Of a stretch of DNA of 64,000 nt, positions 33,551-42,880 are shown piece by piece; within the stretch, counting starts at the first letter, position 1; each line of letters opens with the position of its first letter. This DNA is from DT-110 sp964342305 (GTDB lineage Bacteria; Bacteroidota; Bacteroidia; Chitinophagales; Saprospiraceae), in the NCBI GenBank assembly GCA_964342305.1, contig CAYFGK010000017.1:3319-67318 (forward strand), read 5' to 3'. The notes under the pieces are model-generated. The model was not told the origin of the DNA, ran no database searches, and saw only the letters and a list, made by a program, of their open reading frames with translations. The translations under genes were made by a program, and so were the position numbers.

Positions 33551-33612
33551 TTTGCCGGATAGACGACAAGGTTTACCCGTGAAACCGTTTAATCTGTCGT
33601 CCATCCGGTAAA
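33551..33612 (+). other. nested hairpin upstream of the M36 peptidase
   Basis: TTTGCCGGATAGACGACA pairs with TGTCGTCCATCCGGTAAA over 18 bp with two G-U pairs. Inside is a second stem GGTTT/AAACC. It lies 74-135 nt before the start codon and upstream of the predicted -7 element, so it may be a regulatory dyad or the end of a short RNA. Confidence 0.45.
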
Positions 33613-33654
33613 TAACCCACAATCAAACTGGTCCGAATTTTGGTTATATAGTCA

Positions 33655-33662
33655 TACATTTG
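33655..33662 (+). promoter_or_regulatory. predicted -7 element of the M36 peptidase gene
   Basis: TACATTTG matches the Bacteroidota -7 consensus TAnnTTTG exactly, 23 nt upstream of ATG 33686. A -33 element at the usual distance is not clear. Confidence 0.5.
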
Positions 33663-33685
33663 CCCATTGCATTTCAATACCACAC

Positions 33686-36600
33686 ATGATGACACTTCGC
33701 TTACTTTTAATTGCTACCCTAGTTCTAGCCTTTGCCCTTCCGGGCCTGACCCAGCAGCAAACATCCCTGGACCGCGCCCTTCGCTATCTGGAAGAGCATC
33801 GCGAAGCCTGGGGACTCAATGAAAGTGACCTGGCCGATCTGATCGTATCCGACACCTATTTTTCCAAACACAATGGTGTCGAACATATTTACCTGAAACA
33901 GCGCTACCGGGGCATACCTATTTTTAATGCCCTTGCGGGTGTGCACATTCGCCCCGACGGTGACGTATTGATCGGTAATCAAAAGCTGGAGGCAAATATT
34001 GCCGGGCGTATTTCAGCCTTACGATCCGCTTCTATGCCGGCTGAACGGGCCCTGAGAACCATTGTGGAACGCGTCAACCCAAACGGCCAAGTAATGCCCC
34101 GTTCCATATCTTCGTCCTCCGATCAACGGTTGCGTTTCACCGGAGGTGATATATCATCCCACCCAATCACGCTGGAACTACAGTACGTCCCCATGCCGGA
34201 TGGAACATTAAAACTAGCCTGGGGAACCACCATCGTCGAGGTGGAAGGTCCCGATGCCTGGTTGATTCATATTGATGCGACCACGGGTGCGCCACTGAAA
34301 CAACGAAATATTACGGTGAGCTGCTCTTTTGATCATTCAGAAGGGGAGAGTTGCGACGTAGCCGAAGGGCATACATCCAAAGCGTTTACGCCGGTGCGGC
34401 AAAAACTGGCGGAACAAGCATTGGACGATGGTGCTCAATACCGGGTTTTTCCCATACCGGTGGAAGCCCCTATCTTTGGCACCCGGGAGTTAATTGTAAA
34501 CCCGGCTGACCCTACCGCGAGCCCCTACGGATGGCACGATACGAACGGAATGGAAGGACCTGAGTTTACCACTACCCGTGGTAACAACGTCCACGCTTAC
34601 CTGGATGTCATTCCCGACAATGACCCCGACGATCCGCTTTACCCAGATGGAGGTGACCAGCTCATTTTTGATTTCCCCCTGGATCTGAATAACACCCCTG
34701 ATGCCTACGAGGAAGCTGTGCTGACGCAGATGTTTTACATGAATAATGTCATGCACGATTTCACCTACTACTACGGATTTGATGAGAATGCCGGAAATTT
34801 TCAAGAATCCAACTACGGCCGGGGCGGACGAGGAACCGACTACGTGCGCGCGGAAACCCAAGACGGTTCCGGACTGAATAACGCCAATTTTCTTACGCTC
34901 CCCGATGGAGAGTTCGGTCGCATGCAAATGTTCCTTTGGGCATCCAGTGCTAATAACCAGGTTGAGATTTCGGGGCCTTCCGTTATGGGAACCAATCGCT
35001 TTCGTTTTGGAACTGCCTCTTTTGGGCCACTACTTCGATCGGAGTTATCGGGCCGGGTAGTTGCAGTAATCAGCGATGATTTCGACAGTACCACCGGCTG
35101 CAGCGTTTTCTTTAACGGCAACCAGGTGAACGGGAATATTGCACTGATCAACCGTGGTGAGTGCGCTTTTGAGGAAAAGGTGAAGAATGCCGAAGAGGCC
35201 GGCGCCATTGGAGTCATTATTGCCAACACTGAGGACAATATTATTAGCATGGGCGGCACGGATACGATCCCTGACCCTTCCATACCATCCGTCTCTATAT
35301 CCAGTAGCTCGGGAGCTATCATTAGAGATGCGCTGAATGGCGGACAGGTTAATATAACCATTGAAGCCCCAGATTACCTGGATTCAGGCTTCGATAATGG
35401 AGTGATCGCCCACGAATATGGTCACGGTATATCCAACCGCCTGACGGGAGGGCCGTCGGAACCATTTTGCCTCTTCAACGATGAACAAATGGGCGAAGGC
35501 TGGAGTGACTTCTTCGCACTGGTTACTACGGTGCGCCCCGATGAAACCGGAGAGTTACCCCGGGGTATCGGCAATTTTGTGACCGGCCGGGAAATCCGGG
35601 GCCGGGGTATCCGGCGCCAGCCCTATTCTACCAATTTTGATATCAATGATCAGACCTACGACGATGTTATCGGCACCAACGCCCCCCACCCACTCGGAGA
35701 GATATGGGCAGCAACGCTCTGGGATATGTACTGGGCACTGGTAGATGAATATGGCTACGACCCTGACCTGTATGCCGGGACCGGAGGCAACAACATAGCC
35801 ATTCAGTTGGTCATGGATGGCATGAAGTTACAGGAATGCCGCCCCGGATTCATTGATGGCAGGGATGCTATTCTGGCCGCAGATGCGATCAATAATAACG
35901 GCGAAAATGAATGTCTCCTTTGGGAAGTATTCGCCCGTCGCGGGCTGGGCTGGAACGCCGACCAGGGTTCTTCGGGTAATCGCAACGATAATATTGAAAA
36001 CTACGATGTACGTCCGGAGTGTCTTCGCGAGGTGAAGATCGAAAAGGCTTCAACACCCCTGATTGCGGCCGGTGATACGTTTCAGGTTCAGCTCACGGTA
36101 ACCAACGACAAACTGGAGACCGTTAGTGACGTCATGGTATCTGACCTTATTCCGGAAAATGCGACCCTTTTACCCAATACTCTTGCTGGTGGCCAGGAGG
36201 TATCCGTGGTGGGTAATGAAATCGTTTTCTCCGTGGGCAGTTTGCTATCCGGTCAGTCTATTCAATTGAGCTACGAGTTGGTGAGCGATCCCTCACTCGC
36301 TTCTCGTCCCCTGTTTATGGACGATATGGAAAGCGGCATCGGCGGCTGGCGGCTGCGTAGTCGTATCGGTCAGGAAGGGTGGCGCCTTACGGATGACCGG
36401 GCCAATTCGGGTTCTTTTTCCTGGTTCGTCGCTAATTCTGAGAATGAACAAGACCAGTCCCTGCAGTTACTACGTGCCGTTCCCCTCGCCAATGGCACTC
36501 CGGTTTTGCGATTCTATCACTCTTTTGACATTCAACCCGGTCTCGATGGCGGCATTTTAGAAACGGCTACCGACGGTGGTTTCTCCTGGAAACCACTTGG

Positions 36601-37213
36601 CAAAGACGCCTTTATCCGACAGGGTTATACTGGTCGTCTGGCCCCCATCACCTTTGACCAATCCAACCTGGATGGTTTTTGGGGTGATCAGACCGGTTTT
36701 CAGGCATCGTACGTAGACCTGGCATCATTCCGGGACGAGGACTTCAGTGTCCGTTTTCGGTTTGGGGCCAACCAGGAAACCAGTCAAAACCCAATAGTTA
36801 CCGATGGCTGGTATGTGGATGATGTCGCAATTTTTGATATGATCAATTACCAGAGTGAAGCTTGTGTGACCACCGCCGAAGGAGACGAAGCATGTGTGGA
36901 AGCAAGCCAGGGTGGAACCATCGTGGAAATCGAAGAGTTGTCTACCTCGACTCAGGAACAGATAGCGAACGCCGGTGTCACCATTTTCCCGAATCCGGCA
37001 TCCGATCAGATCAATGTACAACTCAGCGAGGATATCGGAAATTACCGGCTGGAGATCATGTCGATCGACGGGCGAACCATGGTGCAGCGGACATCTCGTG
37101 ACCTGCGGACTTCCCTTGATGTATCGACCCTCCCGGCCGGAATATATGTGCTGGCGATTGACACGGAGACCGATCGGCTGGTGCGGCGCATTGTGATTGA
37201 GTCGGCTAATTAG
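33686..37213 (+). CDS. T9SS-exported M36 (fungalysin) metallopeptidase with PA domain
   Basis: This is a 1175-residue secreted zinc protease. Signal peptide at about 1-22, then an FTP-type propeptide (YLKQRYRGIPIFNALAGVHI). The M36 catalytic domain has the zinc motif HEYGH (576-580) and the third ligand in EGWSDFF (E604). A protease-associated domain (about 450-550; INRGECAFEEKVKNAEEAGA) is inserted in the catalytic domain. Downstream are a DUF11-like domain, a carbohydrate-binding-like module and a C-terminal T9SS sorting domain (TIFPNPASDQINV). It is likely to digest extracellular proteins. ATG 33686; ATG at residue 2 is equally possible. A perfect terminator follows. Confidence 0.95.
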   Translation: MMTLRLLLIATLVLAFALPGLTQQQTSLDRALRYLEEHREAWGLNESDLADLIVSDTYFSKHNGVEHIYLKQRYRGIPIFNALAGVHIRPDGDVLIGNQKLEANIAGRISALRSASMPAERALRTIVERVNPNGQVMPRSISSSSDQRLRFTGGDISSHPITLELQYVPMPDGTLKLAWGTTIVEVEGPDAWLIHIDATTGAPLKQRNITVSCSFDHSEGESCDVAEGHTSKAFTPVRQKLAEQALDDGAQYRVFPIPVEAPIFGTRELIVNPADPTASPYGWHDTNGMEGPEFTTTRGNNVHAYLDVIPDNDPDDPLYPDGGDQLIFDFPLDLNNTPDAYEEAVLTQMFYMNNVMHDFTYYYGFDENAGNFQESNYGRGGRGTDYVRAETQDGSGLNNANFLTLPDGEFGRMQMFLWASSANNQVEISGPSVMGTNRFRFGTASFGPLLRSELSGRVVAVISDDFDSTTGCSVFFNGNQVNGNIALINRGECAFEEKVKNAEEAGAIGVIIANTEDNIISMGGTDTIPDPSIPSVSISSSSGAIIRDALNGGQVNITIEAPDYLDSGFDNGVIAHEYGHGISNRLTGGPSEPFCLFNDEQMGEGWSDFFALVTTVRPDETGELPRGIGNFVTGREIRGRGIRRQPYSTNFDINDQTYDDVIGTNAPHPLGEIWAATLWDMYWALVDEYGYDPDLYAGTGGNNIAIQLVMDGMKLQECRPGFIDGRDAILAADAINNNGENECLLWEVFARRGLGWNADQGSSGNRNDNIENYDVRPECLREVKIEKASTPLIAAGDTFQVQLTVTNDKLETVSDVMVSDLIPENATLLPNTLAGGQEVSVVGNEIVFSVGSLLSGQSIQLSYELVSDPSLASRPLFMDDMESGIGGWRLRSRIGQEGWRLTDDRANSGSFSWFVANSENEQDQSLQLLRAVPLANGTPVLRFYHSFDIQPGLDGGILETATDGGFSWKPLGKDAFIRQGYTGRLAPITFDQSNLDGFWGDQTGFQASYVDLASFRDEDFSVRFRFGANQETSQNPIVTDGWYVDDVAIFDMINYQSEACVTTAEGDEACVEASQGGTIVEIEELSTSTQEQIANAGVTIFPNPASDQINVQLSEDIGNYRLEIMSIDGRTMVQRTSRDLRTSLDVSTLPAGIYVLAIDTETDRLVRRIVIESAN

Positions 37214-37221
37214 GTGGTTAC

Positions 37222-37265
37222 GCCTTTCGGCAAAAGACGTAGCTAACACCCTTTTGCCGAAAGGC
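37222..37265. terminator. 15-bp hairpin between convergent genes
   Basis: GCCTTTCGGCAAAAG and CTTTTGCCGAAAGGC form a perfect 15-bp stem with a 14-nt loop, 8 nt after the M36 peptidase stop. It touches the end of the minus-strand pseudogene, so it can serve both directions. Confidence 0.75.
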
Positions 37266-37500
37266 TACAAATTGGCTAATAACTCCTGATACCGCTGATT
37301 GGCAGGCGCACTGTCAGGTCCCTTTTGACAAAAGGATAATTTCGTGAGTCCTCTTTTGGGGGCTTCAATGATTAACTTACCGACTTTGGTCCTGGATTCC
37401 AGAGAAGCCAGTGCCTCCTGATAACGGTCATCCAGAAATCACCATCCAGATGGTGCTTTTTAGCAAGGATCAATTGTACGTCTTGTTCCCGGGCATCCAT
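37265..37500 (-). pseudogene. frameshifted small gene coupled to the EAD11 gene
   Basis: An ATG at 37500 overlaps the stop of the EAD11 gene (TAATG), so the two would be translationally coupled. The frame reads MDAREQDVQLILAKKHHLDG, then shifts. The next frame continues LDDRYQEALASLES, KLIIEAPKRGLTKLSF and ends ANQRYQELLANL with a stop at 37265. Restoring one T in the GATTTC run (about 37437) would give a single 78-residue protein. It may be a true mutation or a sequencing error. No family was recognised. Confidence 0.55.
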
Positions 37501-38372
37501 TAATTGGATTCGGTTTCTCCGTGCAGGATTCGTAAGACTTCCTTATCCATAGGTTCCATTTTTTGTACTTTCTCAAACCATTTTTCAGCCAGTTCATCGT
37601 CCCCTTCCCGCAGGGCGATCAAGCCACAGAGCGACAGGATGGCATCCTCCAGCCCTTTCAGCATTTTACCGGATTGCAGACCAATGGCATCGCGAAAAGA
37701 CAGCAGCTGCCCCGTATTACTAATGGATGGTTGATCCATGAAGTAATAATTCAGTACTAATCGTATGGAGTCGGAGGCGGCATAGGTACCCCAAATCACT
37801 ACGTTGGCATTACAGGTTTCAGCAGCCATGGGGGCTTCGTCCAGCGCAGCGATGGAGACTGGACCTCCCAATTGAGCCCGTACGGATAACCCATTATTGG
37901 TGGACAATTCATTGATTCGATTGCGAATGACAACCTGGGGCTGAGCTTCCTGACCACCAACGTTTTCGAAAGGTACCACTAAAACCCGGTTGGAGATTTC
38001 AGCGGGGTACCTGGGGCAATCATCATCCTGCCCTTGCAACGCCCACCAGCCGGCAACAGCACCGAGAAGGATCAACACCCCGGCAACCCAAAGGAAGCGC
38101 CGTTTATTTTTCTTACCGGAAGTTTTTGCGGCAGGTTGGATGAGCGACAACAACCGGTCATTCAGGCGATTTATCCTGACCTGACGCTCTTCGTAGCTGA
38201 GTACTCCTTTTTGATGATCGCGTTGGACCTGTTGGTACTCAGCCTCCAATACATCGAGATCAGTTTCCAGGGATGAATACTGGTCCAGATCGCGAGTAGC
38301 AAAAACAGCTTCCTGGAATCGACCAGCAGCGAGATGCTTAGCAATAATTCGGCGATCAGAGGAGGGTATCAA
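37500..38372 (-). CDS. EAD11-like domain membrane protein with FlgO/TolB-N-like and TPR-like regions
   Basis: A 290-residue protein in three parts. Residues 1-80 match the pattern of effector-associated domain 11 (YQQVQRDHQKGVLSYEE then RINRLNDRLLSLI), an adaptor found in Bacteroidota and other multi-cellular-like bacteria next to STAND NTPases, caspases and other conflict effectors. One transmembrane helix (93-112) follows. The outer part has a FlgO/TolB-N-like segment (RVLVVPFENVGG, ANVVIWGTYAASDSIRLVL) and a C-terminal TPR-like helix pair. The start is TTG 38372; an in-frame TAG lies upstream and no ATG is available. A coupled, frameshifted gene follows. No EAD partner effector is in this window. 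Confidence 0.7.
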   Translation of the reverse strand: MIPSSDRRIIAKHLAAGRFQEAVFATRDLDQYSSLETDLDVLEAEYQQVQRDHQKGVLSYEERQVRINRLNDRLLSLIQPAAKTSGKKNKRRFLWVAGVLILLGAVAGWWALQGQDDDCPRYPAEISNRVLVVPFENVGGQEAQPQVVIRNRINELSTNNGLSVRAQLGGPVSIAALDEAPMAAETCNANVVIWGTYAASDSIRLVLNYYFMDQPSISNTGQLLSFRDAIGLQSGKMLKGLEDAILSLCGLIALREGDDELAEKWFEKVQKMEPMDKEVLRILHGETESN

Positions 38373-38428
38373 AATTGGCTTTTCAGAAAAGATACTAGAT
38401 ACCTGGCAGAAATGCTATGTAAATACAC

Positions 38429-38860
38429 CTATTGTACCTGGCTGGCATATTCTTCCAAAGCCTCCCGAAAGGCCTGGCTTTTCCTCAATCGCACGGTAAA
38501 TCTTTTATAGCCTCCACCGATGCGGTACTTGACCAGGGTATTTCGATCACTTACCGCCTCTACCTGATCGATAGTTGACAGAGGAATACTATGCAGTTGC
38601 TGGTAAATGGCGGCGGTCCAGGCGAAGAACCAGGGCGTTTGCAATCGCAATTCGTCATTGGTAACAATTACTGACAGCACCCCGCGAGCCTGCCCGGCAC
38701 GGGTAATAAAGGAATCGTGGGCGTAACCGGAGGCATTATCCTCCCGAAACACTATATCTTCTGCAGCGATTGGCGGGTACTTTTTCAGGATCAGTTGATT
38801 CCCAAAATAATACCCAACTGCCACGATAAGAAATGCAAGAACGGGGATGAATATGGACAT
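38429..38860 (-). CDS. small membrane-anchored protein of unknown function (PH-like domain)
   Basis: A 143-residue protein with one N-terminal transmembrane helix (IFIPVLAFLIVAVGYYFG), followed by a strand-rich domain with the layout of bacterial PH-like domains (SVIVTNDELRLQTPWFF, IPLSTIDQVEAVSD, RFTVRLRKSQAFREALEEY). ATG 38860. It is 56 nt upstream of the EAD11 gene on the same strand and could share its transcript. Function unknown. Confidence 0.65.
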   Translation of the reverse strand: MSIFIPVLAFLIVAVGYYFGNQLILKKYPPIAAEDIVFREDNASGYAHDSFITRAGQARGVLSVIVTNDELRLQTPWFFAWTAAIYQQLHSIPLSTIDQVEAVSDRNTLVKYRIGGGYKRFTVRLRKSQAFREALEEYASQVQ

Positions 38861-38951
38861 TTTACAGGTTTTCGGTACAAAATACGATTTCCCCCCGTTT
38901 AGAGGGTGCCGGGGATTTACCCGTTGCCCTGCAGACCTGCCTCAAACCACC

Positions 38952-39929
38952 CTAATCGATCTTCGATGGATTGTCGCGGTACCACATATCATCGGAAGTA
39001 ACTGCGTCGAGCACCTCGAAGGCTGCTTCGGCCATGCGGTTGCCCTTGTGGTCGAGTAGTGGATTTACTTCACAGATCTCCAGGCAGGCTACCTTATGGG
39101 TGGCCAGCAACCGATTGATGATGGCCTTTACTTCGTCGGGATCAAACCCTTTAGGTACGGGGGTACCCGTTCCCCTGGAAATTAGGTCGCAGTCCAGACT
39201 ATCCACATCAAAGGAGATGTACAGTATGTCACAATTATTCAATTGCGCAATGGCTTCATCCATGCAGGTATCGAGTCCGCGGTACCTGATCTCATGTACC
39301 ATATAATTCCGGATTCCAAAGCGGTCACGCAACTGATCCTCTGGTAATTCCGTGTCCCGAACTCCGAAGAAGATCAAATCTTGCGGTTTTACTTTGGGAC
39401 CGGGGGTCCCGATGTTCTTCATGCGTTGCCACTCCCGCTGGGTCTGTTCGGCCACCTCATTGATCTGGTGTTCCGTATTATCCTCGTTCAGGACGGCGGC
39501 CAGAGGCATCCCGTGGACATTTCCCGAAGGTGAGGTATAGGGAGAATGCAGGTCGGCATGTGCATCGATCCAGATTACGCCGAGTCGCCGATCGGGGAAT
39601 TGGGCTTTAACGCCGCTGATAGTCCCCAATGCGGAGGAATGATCCCCCGACAGGACAATTGGGAAATAATGCTCTCGCAAGGCCTGTTCTACGGCCAGGG
39701 ATACACGTTGACATTGTTCCCTAACGTGTGTAATACGCTTGGCGAAATTGGTTTTCACTTTGGTGTAGACCGTTTCGTTGTCGGTTTCCAGATCCAGATA
39801 GGGAAAGCGGGTAAAATAGTCGTTACCGGCATTGATGGCGGCGATCTCAATAGCGTCGATCCCCATATCAGAGCCACGAGTACCGGCTCCGATGTCCGAT
39901 CGGTTCTTAATAAATTTAAGGTTGGGCAT
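38952..39929 (-). CDS. arginase/agmatinase-family ureohydrolase (probably arginase)
   Basis: This 325-residue binuclear manganese hydrolase cleaves arginine or a related guanidino compound. The metal-binding blocks are all present: SGDHSSALG, WIDAHADLHSP and SFDVDSLDCDLISRGTG. The substrate loop SGNVHGMPLAAVL resembles arginases (N and H of NVHGMP) more than agmatinase or formimidoylglutamase. ATG 39929. It stands alone, so arginine breakdown or ornithine supply is inferred from family. Confidence 0.88.
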   Translation of the reverse strand: MPNLKFIKNRSDIGAGTRGSDMGIDAIEIAAINAGNDYFTRFPYLDLETDNETVYTKVKTNFAKRITHVREQCQRVSLAVEQALREHYFPIVLSGDHSSALGTISGVKAQFPDRRLGVIWIDAHADLHSPYTSPSGNVHGMPLAAVLNEDNTEHQINEVAEQTQREWQRMKNIGTPGPKVKPQDLIFFGVRDTELPEDQLRDRFGIRNYMVHEIRYRGLDTCMDEAIAQLNNCDILYISFDVDSLDCDLISRGTGTPVPKGFDPDEVKAIINRLLATHKVACLEICEVNPLLDHKGNRMAEAAFEVLDAVTSDDMWYRDNPSKID

Positions 39930-40100
39930 GGTTGTCGATTGGTCAGGTTTTCCAATGGAAATGTACGGAAAGTGACCGGGATGCGGTCCATCGACCAGGA
40001 TATATTAACATGTGGCAGTAGCTGGAATGGATGCAAAATACCCGCTAACCAAATTCAAACAGCCTCTACCGATTAAAAAAATTGGTTCTGAAATTGCTCT

Positions 40101-40490
40101 TCAGGCAACACACTTACTCAGGATCTGTTCCAACTCTTTTCGCTTTAGGGGTTTGGTTACAAAAGCCTCTACTTTTTCGTACTCCCCCGCGCGGGTAATA
40201 TCTTGTGGATTGACGGAGCTGGTTAGGATAAACAACCAATCAGCAAAGGATTTATCTTTTTTTCGGCACTCCTCCAGAAATAACCAGCCATTCCAGATGG
40301 GCATATTCAGATCGAGAAAAATAACCTGAGGGAGCTCGCCTCCCTGTTTTTCAATGGCAGACAGTGTCTCAAAAGCCTCCTTACCATTTTTATAGACGGT
40401 GATCTCATCAACCCGGTCGGTTCCCGATAAGATCATTGAGAGCAAGCGGACAAAAATCGGATCATCATCTATTATACAAACATTAATCAT
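40101..40490 (-). CDS. single-domain response regulator
   Basis: A 129-residue REC-only protein: acidic pocket CIIDDDPIF (8-10), phospho-acceptor D60 in VIFLDLNMP, switch residues LTSSV and the conserved lysine in VTKPL. ATG 40490 overlaps the histidine-kinase stop by 8 nt (ATGATTAA), so the two are translationally coupled. With no output domain it probably relays the phosphate to another protein or acts by protein contacts. Confidence 0.92.
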   Translation of the reverse strand: MINVCIIDDDPIFVRLLSMILSGTDRVDEITVYKNGKEAFETLSAIEKQGGELPQVIFLDLNMPIWNGWLFLEECRKKDKSFADWLFILTSSVNPQDITRAGEYEKVEAFVTKPLKRKELEQILSKCVA

Positions 40491-41610
40491 TGCGTTGATT
40501 GGGCAGTGAAACACGAAACGTTGTACCGGTACCGACGCTACTTTCAACGGTTATGGAGCCTGACATGGCTTCCACCTGATTCTTAGTGATAAACAATCCA
40601 AGTCCATGTGATTGCGGATGATCATGGAAGGTCTTATACATGCCAAAGATCTCCGTGCCGTGACGTTCCAGGTCGATGCCAATCCCATTATCAGATATAG
40701 TTAGATGGGTCAAATAGCGGTCTTTTTCTCCCAGGATGCGAACTTCCCTTTCCTTATCCGGCGCAGAGTACCTAATAGCATTAGTTATCAGGTTCAAACA
40801 AATACTTTCTACGTATGCCGGGATGCCCCAAACCTCCAGTTGGTCGGGCACCTCGTTATATATACAGACTTGTTGCTTCACAGCCTCACTATGTGTTACT
40901 TCTAATGCCTTCTCCAGGGTTTTATTCAGATTGATGTGGCTACAACACTTATTGGCCCGGGAATGAATGATGGCAATTTCATTCAAATCCCTGACGGTAG
41001 TACGGAGGTTGCCGGAAGCGCTGTGGAGCATTTGCATCAATTCCTCTTTCAGGAGGTCGGGATGACTCTCGGCAAGCAACTCCAGGATAAATTCAATATT
41101 TCCGGCGTGAGACCGAAGGTTATGAGATACAATGTGGGCAAAGTTTTGCAACCGCCTGTTCTGGCTCTGGGTTATTTCCAGCAGATTTTGAACGCGCTGC
41201 TCAGATCTTTTCCGGTCGGTGATGTCTTCAGTAAACATCAGGATACCTCCTATTTCTCCGGCATCATCATACCAGGGGCGTACATCCCACGTGATCCATT
41301 GCTCGGAGCCATCTTCACGCAGAAAGTACGCTTCGTCATTAGTATTGACTGCTCCCGCCAAACACTCCTGATGGATCTGTTTCCAATCCTCACCGATTTC
41401 GGGAAAAATGTCGTAGTGAGAAACACCTTCCAGCTCTCTGTCTCCCAGGTCATAATCAGCACGCCACTTTCCGGAGGCACCGATATACCGGATATCCCGA
41501 TCAAACATCGCGATTGCGTGGGGTGCCTGATCGATAAAGATACGATAGTAGCTACCCGGAGACTTCCGGCCTTCATGTGTACGATAGGAGTACATAGCGT
41601 CTGCTGTCAT
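40483..41610 (-). CDS. PAS-domain sensor histidine kinase
   Basis: A 375-residue soluble kinase with start at ATG 41610 (MTADAMYSYRTHEG); TTG/GTG starts further upstream would add ~22 hydrophobic residues, but a promoter-like sequence sits there. Domains: PAS (about 22-130; FIDQAPHAIAMFDRDIRYIG, ending FTEDITDRKRSE), H-box with His163 (FAHIVSHNLRSHAGN), and an ATPase domain with N-box LNLITNAIRYS, ISDNGIGID and SHGLGLFI. The HNLR form of the H-box fits Bacteroidota PAS kinases of the HWE/HisKA-like kind. It partners the coupled response regulator. Signal unknown. Confidence 0.9.
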   Translation of the reverse strand: MTADAMYSYRTHEGRKSPGSYYRIFIDQAPHAIAMFDRDIRYIGASGKWRADYDLGDRELEGVSHYDIFPEIGEDWKQIHQECLAGAVNTNDEAYFLREDGSEQWITWDVRPWYDDAGEIGGILMFTEDITDRKRSEQRVQNLLEITQSQNRRLQNFAHIVSHNLRSHAGNIEFILELLAESHPDLLKEELMQMLHSASGNLRTTVRDLNEIAIIHSRANKCCSHINLNKTLEKALEVTHSEAVKQQVCIYNEVPDQLEVWGIPAYVESICLNLITNAIRYSAPDKEREVRILGEKDRYLTHLTISDNGIGIDLERHGTEIFGMYKTFHDHPQSHGLGLFITKNQVEAMSGSITVESSVGTGTTFRVSLPNQRND

Positions 41611-41685
41611 AGTCTGGAAACAAAGGGACAATACAATGGTACTTACGCCTATTGTCACCAAAAGTTTCAAGGTCACCAACGACTG

Positions 41686-42846
41686 CTAGCTGTAAAAAGA
41701 GCTGCCTTCACGTGCCATTCTGCGCAAGAGGGGTGAGCACCGATAGCGATCTTCCCGGTACTCCTCGTAGAGGGTATCCATGCGCTCAACGCAGTTAGTA
41801 ATACCGATCTCATCGGCCCAGCGGAGCAACCCTTTGGGATAATTAACCCCTTTTGTCATGGCAAGATCAATATGGTCCCTGGAAGCTATATTCAGGAACA
41901 GGGCATCCGCCGCTTCGTTGATGAGCATAGTAATCACCCGATCCACGATCGACTGCCCCAGTGCTTCGTCCTCCAGTGGTGATGGGTTTTCCGCATTATC
42001 ACCGTACAGATAGAATCCCCGCCCGCTTTTACGGCCCAGATACCCCGCCTGCGCCAATCGCTTTTGCGTAAAGCTGGGCTTGTAGCGGGGGTCGTAGAAA
42101 AACGCTTCAAATACCGTTTCGGTAACGGTGTAATTGACGTCGTGCCCTATATAATCCATGAGGGTAAATGGCCCCATCCGGAAACCGCCCAACTTGGTCA
42201 GCGCCCAATCGATGGTAGCTACATCAGCCTTCCCCTCCTCCAAAATACGGAGGGATTCGCCGTAAAACGGACGGGCAACCCGGTTGACAATGAAGCCGGG
42301 AGTATCCTTGGCAACAACTGTCACTTTACCCCAGGAATCGATCTGTTCTTTTGCTGCCTTAACTACATCCTCACTCGTCTGCACGGCCGGAATGATCTCT
42401 ACCAGTTTCATCAGGGGTGCCGGATTAAAAAAATGGATTCCCATGACGCGTTCGGGGTGTTTGCAGGCAGCGGCAATCGCCGCAATCGGCAAGGAGGATG
42501 TGTTGCTGGCCAGGATGGTCTCTTTTCCCACCAACGATTCCAATTCCCTGAAGACCTTCTTTTTTATATCCAGATTCTCCACAATTGCTTCGATCACCAG
42601 CCCGGTATCGACCATTTCCGATAATTTCTGAGTGTAGGTGATCCGCTGCTGCAGGGCCTTTGCTTCTTCGGCACTGATCCGCCCTTTCTCGATCAGGCGG
42701 CTCATGATCTTTTGCAGGGAAGTGCGGGATTTTTCCAGGGCTTCGGCAGAGACATCGTAGAGAATGACCGGATGGCCGGACGCTGAGGCCACCTGGGCGA
42801 TGCCCGATCCCATGGCACCACTTCCAATAATTCCGATTTGCATCAT
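41686..42846 (-). CDS. 3-hydroxyacyl-CoA dehydrogenase (PaaH/Hbd-like, two C-terminal domains)
   Basis: This enzyme oxidises 3-hydroxyacyl-CoA to 3-oxoacyl-CoA with NAD. The N-terminal Rossmann fold starts at once with IGIIGSGAMGSGIAQ (4-18). The catalytic region has SNTSSLPI, GIHFFNPAPLMKLVEII and the PGFIVNR block. At 386 residues it is longer than Hbd (about 285) because it carries a second C-terminal domain (GVNYPKGLLRWAD), as in PaaH-type enzymes. ATG 42846 (or 42843). It could serve fatty-acid or phenylacetate/amino-acid breakdown together with the glutaryl-CoA dehydrogenase nearby. Confidence 0.92.
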   Translation of the reverse strand: MMQIGIIGSGAMGSGIAQVASASGHPVILYDVSAEALEKSRTSLQKIMSRLIEKGRISAEEAKALQQRITYTQKLSEMVDTGLVIEAIVENLDIKKKVFRELESLVGKETILASNTSSLPIAAIAAACKHPERVMGIHFFNPAPLMKLVEIIPAVQTSEDVVKAAKEQIDSWGKVTVVAKDTPGFIVNRVARPFYGESLRILEEGKADVATIDWALTKLGGFRMGPFTLMDYIGHDVNYTVTETVFEAFFYDPRYKPSFTQKRLAQAGYLGRKSGRGFYLYGDNAENPSPLEDEALGQSIVDRVITMLINEAADALFLNIASRDHIDLAMTKGVNYPKGLLRWADEIGITNCVERMDTLYEEYREDRYRCSPLLRRMAREGSSFYS

Positions 42847-42880
42847 AACACGAGTAGGTTTTATGTTGGTTTCGTTTGGT

